A DNA stretch of 64,000 nucleotides. It comes from Escherichia coli DSM 30083 = JCM 1649 = ATCC 11775 (GTDB taxonomy: Bacteria; Pseudomonadota; Gammaproteobacteria; Enterobacterales; Enterobacteriaceae). The DNA lies in contig NZ_CP033092.2 in assembly GCF_003697165.2 (NCBI RefSeq), positions 4,092,001 to 4,156,000 of the forward strand, given 5' to 3'. The position numbers were made by a program, and so were the translations under genes. The notes below the pieces were generated by a model that was not told the origin of the DNA, did not search any database, and saw only the letters and a program-made list of their open reading frames with translations. Below, piece after piece: positions 62,404-64,000 of this stretch; within the stretch, counting starts at the first letter, position 1, and each line of letters begins with the position of its first letter.

Positions 62404-62973
62404 ATGACCTACAAATACAACCCCTTCTGGCAGCAACGTATTCGTGAGACGGTGCGGCACGCACTGAATGTTCATCCCCGCCTGACGGCATTGCGGGTTG
62501 ACCTGCGTCTCCCGGATGTACCGGCAGCAACGGACGCAGCTGTGATATCCCGCTTCATCAATGCCCTGAAAGCCCGAATCGACGCTTACCAGAAACGTAA
62601 GCATCGGGAAGGTAAACGCGTGCATCCCACAACCCTGCATTACGTCTGGGCCCGGGAGTTTGGGGAGTGCAAAGGTAAAAAACACTATCACCTGATGCTG
62701 CTGGTCAACCGGGATACCTGGTGTCGTGCCGGTGATTACCGCGCTCCGGAGTCTCTGGCCGGGATGATTAAACAGGCGTGGTGCAGTGCCCTGGGAGTGG
62801 ATGTCGGGTGCCATGCCACGCTGGTGCATTTTCCGGCCTGGCCGGCGGTGTGGCTGGCGCGTAATGATGACACCGGCTTTCAGCAAGTGCTGGAACGTGC
62901 TGACTATCTGGCGAAGGAGCATACCAAAGCTCACTGCACCGGTGAGCGCAATTTTGGCTGTAGCCGGAGTTGA
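62404..62973 (+). CDS. Inovirus Gp2-type protein (YagK/YfjJ C-terminal domain) with HUH-like motifs
   Basis: This 189-residue protein belongs to the inovirus Gp2 / YagK-YfjJ C-terminal family, related to rolling-circle replication proteins of filamentous phages. It contains KKHYHLMLLVN (His94 and His96: a His-hydrophobic-His pair on a predicted strand) and ADYLAKE (Tyr168, Lys171: YxxK), in the order and spacing of HUH-superfamily Rep nucleases. An upstream LRVDLRLP strand fits motif 1. The start at 62404 follows GGAG; 12 earlier codons are in frame. In CP4-like islands these genes are usually stand-alone and of unknown role. Confidence 0.85.
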   Translation: MTYKYNPFWQQRIRETVRHALNVHPRLTALRVDLRLPDVPAATDAAVISRFINALKARIDAYQKRKHREGKRVHPTTLHYVWAREFGECKGKKHYHLMLLVNRDTWCRAGDYRAPESLAGMIKQAWCSALGVDVGCHATLVHFPAWPAVWLARNDDTGFQQVLERADYLAKEHTKAHCTGERNFGCSRS

Positions 62974-63232
62974 GCACGACTGGCGCGCCAATATCCGGCA
63001 AACCAAAAGTATGGGTTGTTGTCTGGCGGCAACGATGTATCCACTCGCCCACTGACTGTTTTTTACGTCAGTGTTCCATTGTGTGACAACCACAGTGCTG
63101 TAACAGCAACCAGCCTGCTTTACCCAAACTCCAGTCCAGATTTTAACTGAACCGCCATTCACACCCTGACCACGCTGCCCGTACCGGGACGGCTGTTGCC
63201 TGCGTGTCGTCTGGCGGCTGAGGTATATGACT

Positions 63233-63634
63233 ATGTACGCAAAATCCTTTATCGCTCTTGATGGCAACGGACGTCTGACGGGCGCCCGTACTGCACAGGC
63301 CGCACCTTATGCTAACTACACCTGCCACTTGTGTGGCAGTGCACTCAGATACCATCCGCAATACGACACTGAACTTCCCTGGTTTGAACACACTGACGAC
63401 AGGCTGACAGAGCACGGTCAACAGTGCCCTTATGTCAGGCCGGAGCGCAGAGAAATACAGTTGATTAAACGTCTGCAGCAATTCGTACCGGATGCCTTAC
63501 CCGTGGTGCGTAAAGCCAGCTGGCACTGCAGACAATGTCACCACGATTATTATGGGGAGCAGTACTGCACACACTGCCAGACCGGAGGATTCAGTATTCC
63601 CCGGACAACTCAGGAGGAAATATGCGAATTCTGA
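63233..63634 (+). CDS. Putative zinc-ribbon protein (first of a tandem pair)
   Basis: A 133-residue island protein starting MYAKSFIALDGNG, with a first CxxC (YTCHLCGSAL), the phrase LPWFEHTDD, a lone Cys-Pro (QQCPYV), then a four-cysteine ribbon near the end (WHCRQCHHDYYGEQYCTHCQ). The paired knuckles suggest two zinc sites. The ATG at 63233 has GAGG eight bases upstream; an ATG two codons earlier is too close. The next gene overlaps its end by 13 bases. Function unknown. Confidence 0.75.
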   Translation: MYAKSFIALDGNGRLTGARTAQAAPYANYTCHLCGSALRYHPQYDTELPWFEHTDDRLTEHGQQCPYVRPERREIQLIKRLQQFVPDALPVVRKASWHCRQCHHDYYGEQYCTHCQTGGFSIPRTTQEEICEF

Positions 63635-64000
63635 ACTGTTATATGGCGAATGACAGCAAAGGCCATTTTGTTACGGCGAAAGAAGCTGCGAAGCACAACC
63701 GACAGGACGTTTTGTGCTGTGTGTCCTGTGGATGCCCGTTAACACTTCAGCGGGGCAATGACGGACAACCACCGTGGTTTGAACATGACCAGATGACTGT
63801 CGCTGAAAAAATCCTGCTGCGATGTACCTGGCTTGACCCGGCAGAGAAAGAGGCCCGTCGTTTGCATCTGCAGGGCATGACGGTTCCGGATTATACGGTG
63901 AAGGTGAGAAAGTGGTTTTGTGTGATGTGTGACGAAGATTATGAGGGGGAAAAGTGCTGCCCACGCTGCGGTACCGGGGTATACAGCAGGGCGTGGGGGC
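63622..64000 (+). CDS. Putative zinc-ribbon protein, paralogue of the preceding gene (cut by window end)
   Basis: The frame opens at an ATG after AGGAGGAAAT, overlapping the end of the preceding gene, and is still open at the window edge (about 126 residues). It has the same layout as its neighbour: an N-terminal AKEA segment, CCVSCGCPL, then PPWFEHDQ, a Cys in LRCTWL, and a four-cysteine ribbon WFCVMCDEDYEGEKCCPRCG. The two are clear paralogues from a tandem duplication. It is incomplete here and its function is unknown. Confidence 0.75.
   Translation, partial: MRILNCYMANDSKGHFVTAKEAAKHNRQDVLCCVSCGCPLTLQRGNDGQPPWFEHDQMTVAEKILLRCTWLDPAEKEARRLHLQGMTVPDYTVKVRKWFCVMCDEDYEGEKCCPRCGTGVYSRAWG

Noticed and set aside
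1..64000. CRISPR array or cas genes
   Set aside because: No regularly spaced direct repeats and no Cas-like proteins were seen.

Overview
The window is chromosomal DNA of Escherichia coli, read in the opposite direction to the usual K-12 map. Nearly every gene in the first 41 kb is recognisable as a K-12 gene in K-12 order: kptA, yjiH-yjiG-iadA, hypT/iraD, yjiC, uxuR-uxuB-uxuA, gntP, the fim cluster, nanC-nanM-nanS, yjhR, topAI-yjhQ-yjhP, the sgc cluster and yjhI-yjhH-yjhG-yjhF-yjhU. The last 23 kb is accessory DNA of the kind found in extraintestinal pathogenic E. coli islands: a 5-deoxyribose/methylthioribose salvage operon (DHAP shunt), an IS21-family element, and a CP4-like segment carrying antigen 43. 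Species is clear; the strain type is inference.

Layout. 1-308: end of an adhesin with a C-type-lectin-like domain, cut by the window edge. 0.4-6.5 kb: kptA, the YjiH/YjiG membrane pair with isoaspartyl dipeptidase, HypT, the RpoS anti-adaptor IraD with its leader peptide, and YjiC. 6.6-12 kb: hexuronate catabolism (UxuR, UxuB, UxuA) and the divergent transporter GntP, linked by three matching palindromic operator cores. 12.2-20.9 kb: type 1 fimbriae (fimHGFDCIA on the minus strand), the 314-bp invertible switch fimS, and the recombinases FimE and FimB. The fimA promoter in fimS points away from fimA, so the switch is phase OFF here. 22.4-25.3 kb: sialic acid porin, mutarotase and O-acetylesterase. 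25.3-30.2 kb: decayed DNA (an HNH endonuclease sulfur-binding-domain remnant, a helicase-PLD remnant, GNAT, zinc-ribbon and VOC pseudogenes) around the intact TopAI/YjhQ toxin-antitoxin pair and YjhP. 30.2-41.2 kb: the Sgc phosphotransferase cluster and the D-xylonate pathway genes.

41.5-46.7 kb: the regulator YjhU converges on a four-gene minus-strand operon coding for MtnK kinase, MtnA isomerase, a class II aldolase and a sugar permease. Together these would turn 5-deoxyribose or 5-methylthioribose into DHAP and an aldehyde.

47.3-64 kb: a toxin gene (cbtA) truncated at a recombination junction, its intact antitoxin cbeA, an IS21-family element (istA/istB) separating cbeA from its usual operon, then a small coupled gene, yeeT, radC-like yeeS, an ArdB/KlcA antirestriction gene, a DUF932 gene, a DUF905 gene, antigen 43 with its Dam/OxyR switch, a YfjP-type GTPase, unknown genes, an AlpA regulator, an inovirus Gp2-type protein with HUH-like motifs, and two tandem zinc-ribbon paralogues, the second running off the window.

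All calls come from reading the sequence and translations. No database search was run.
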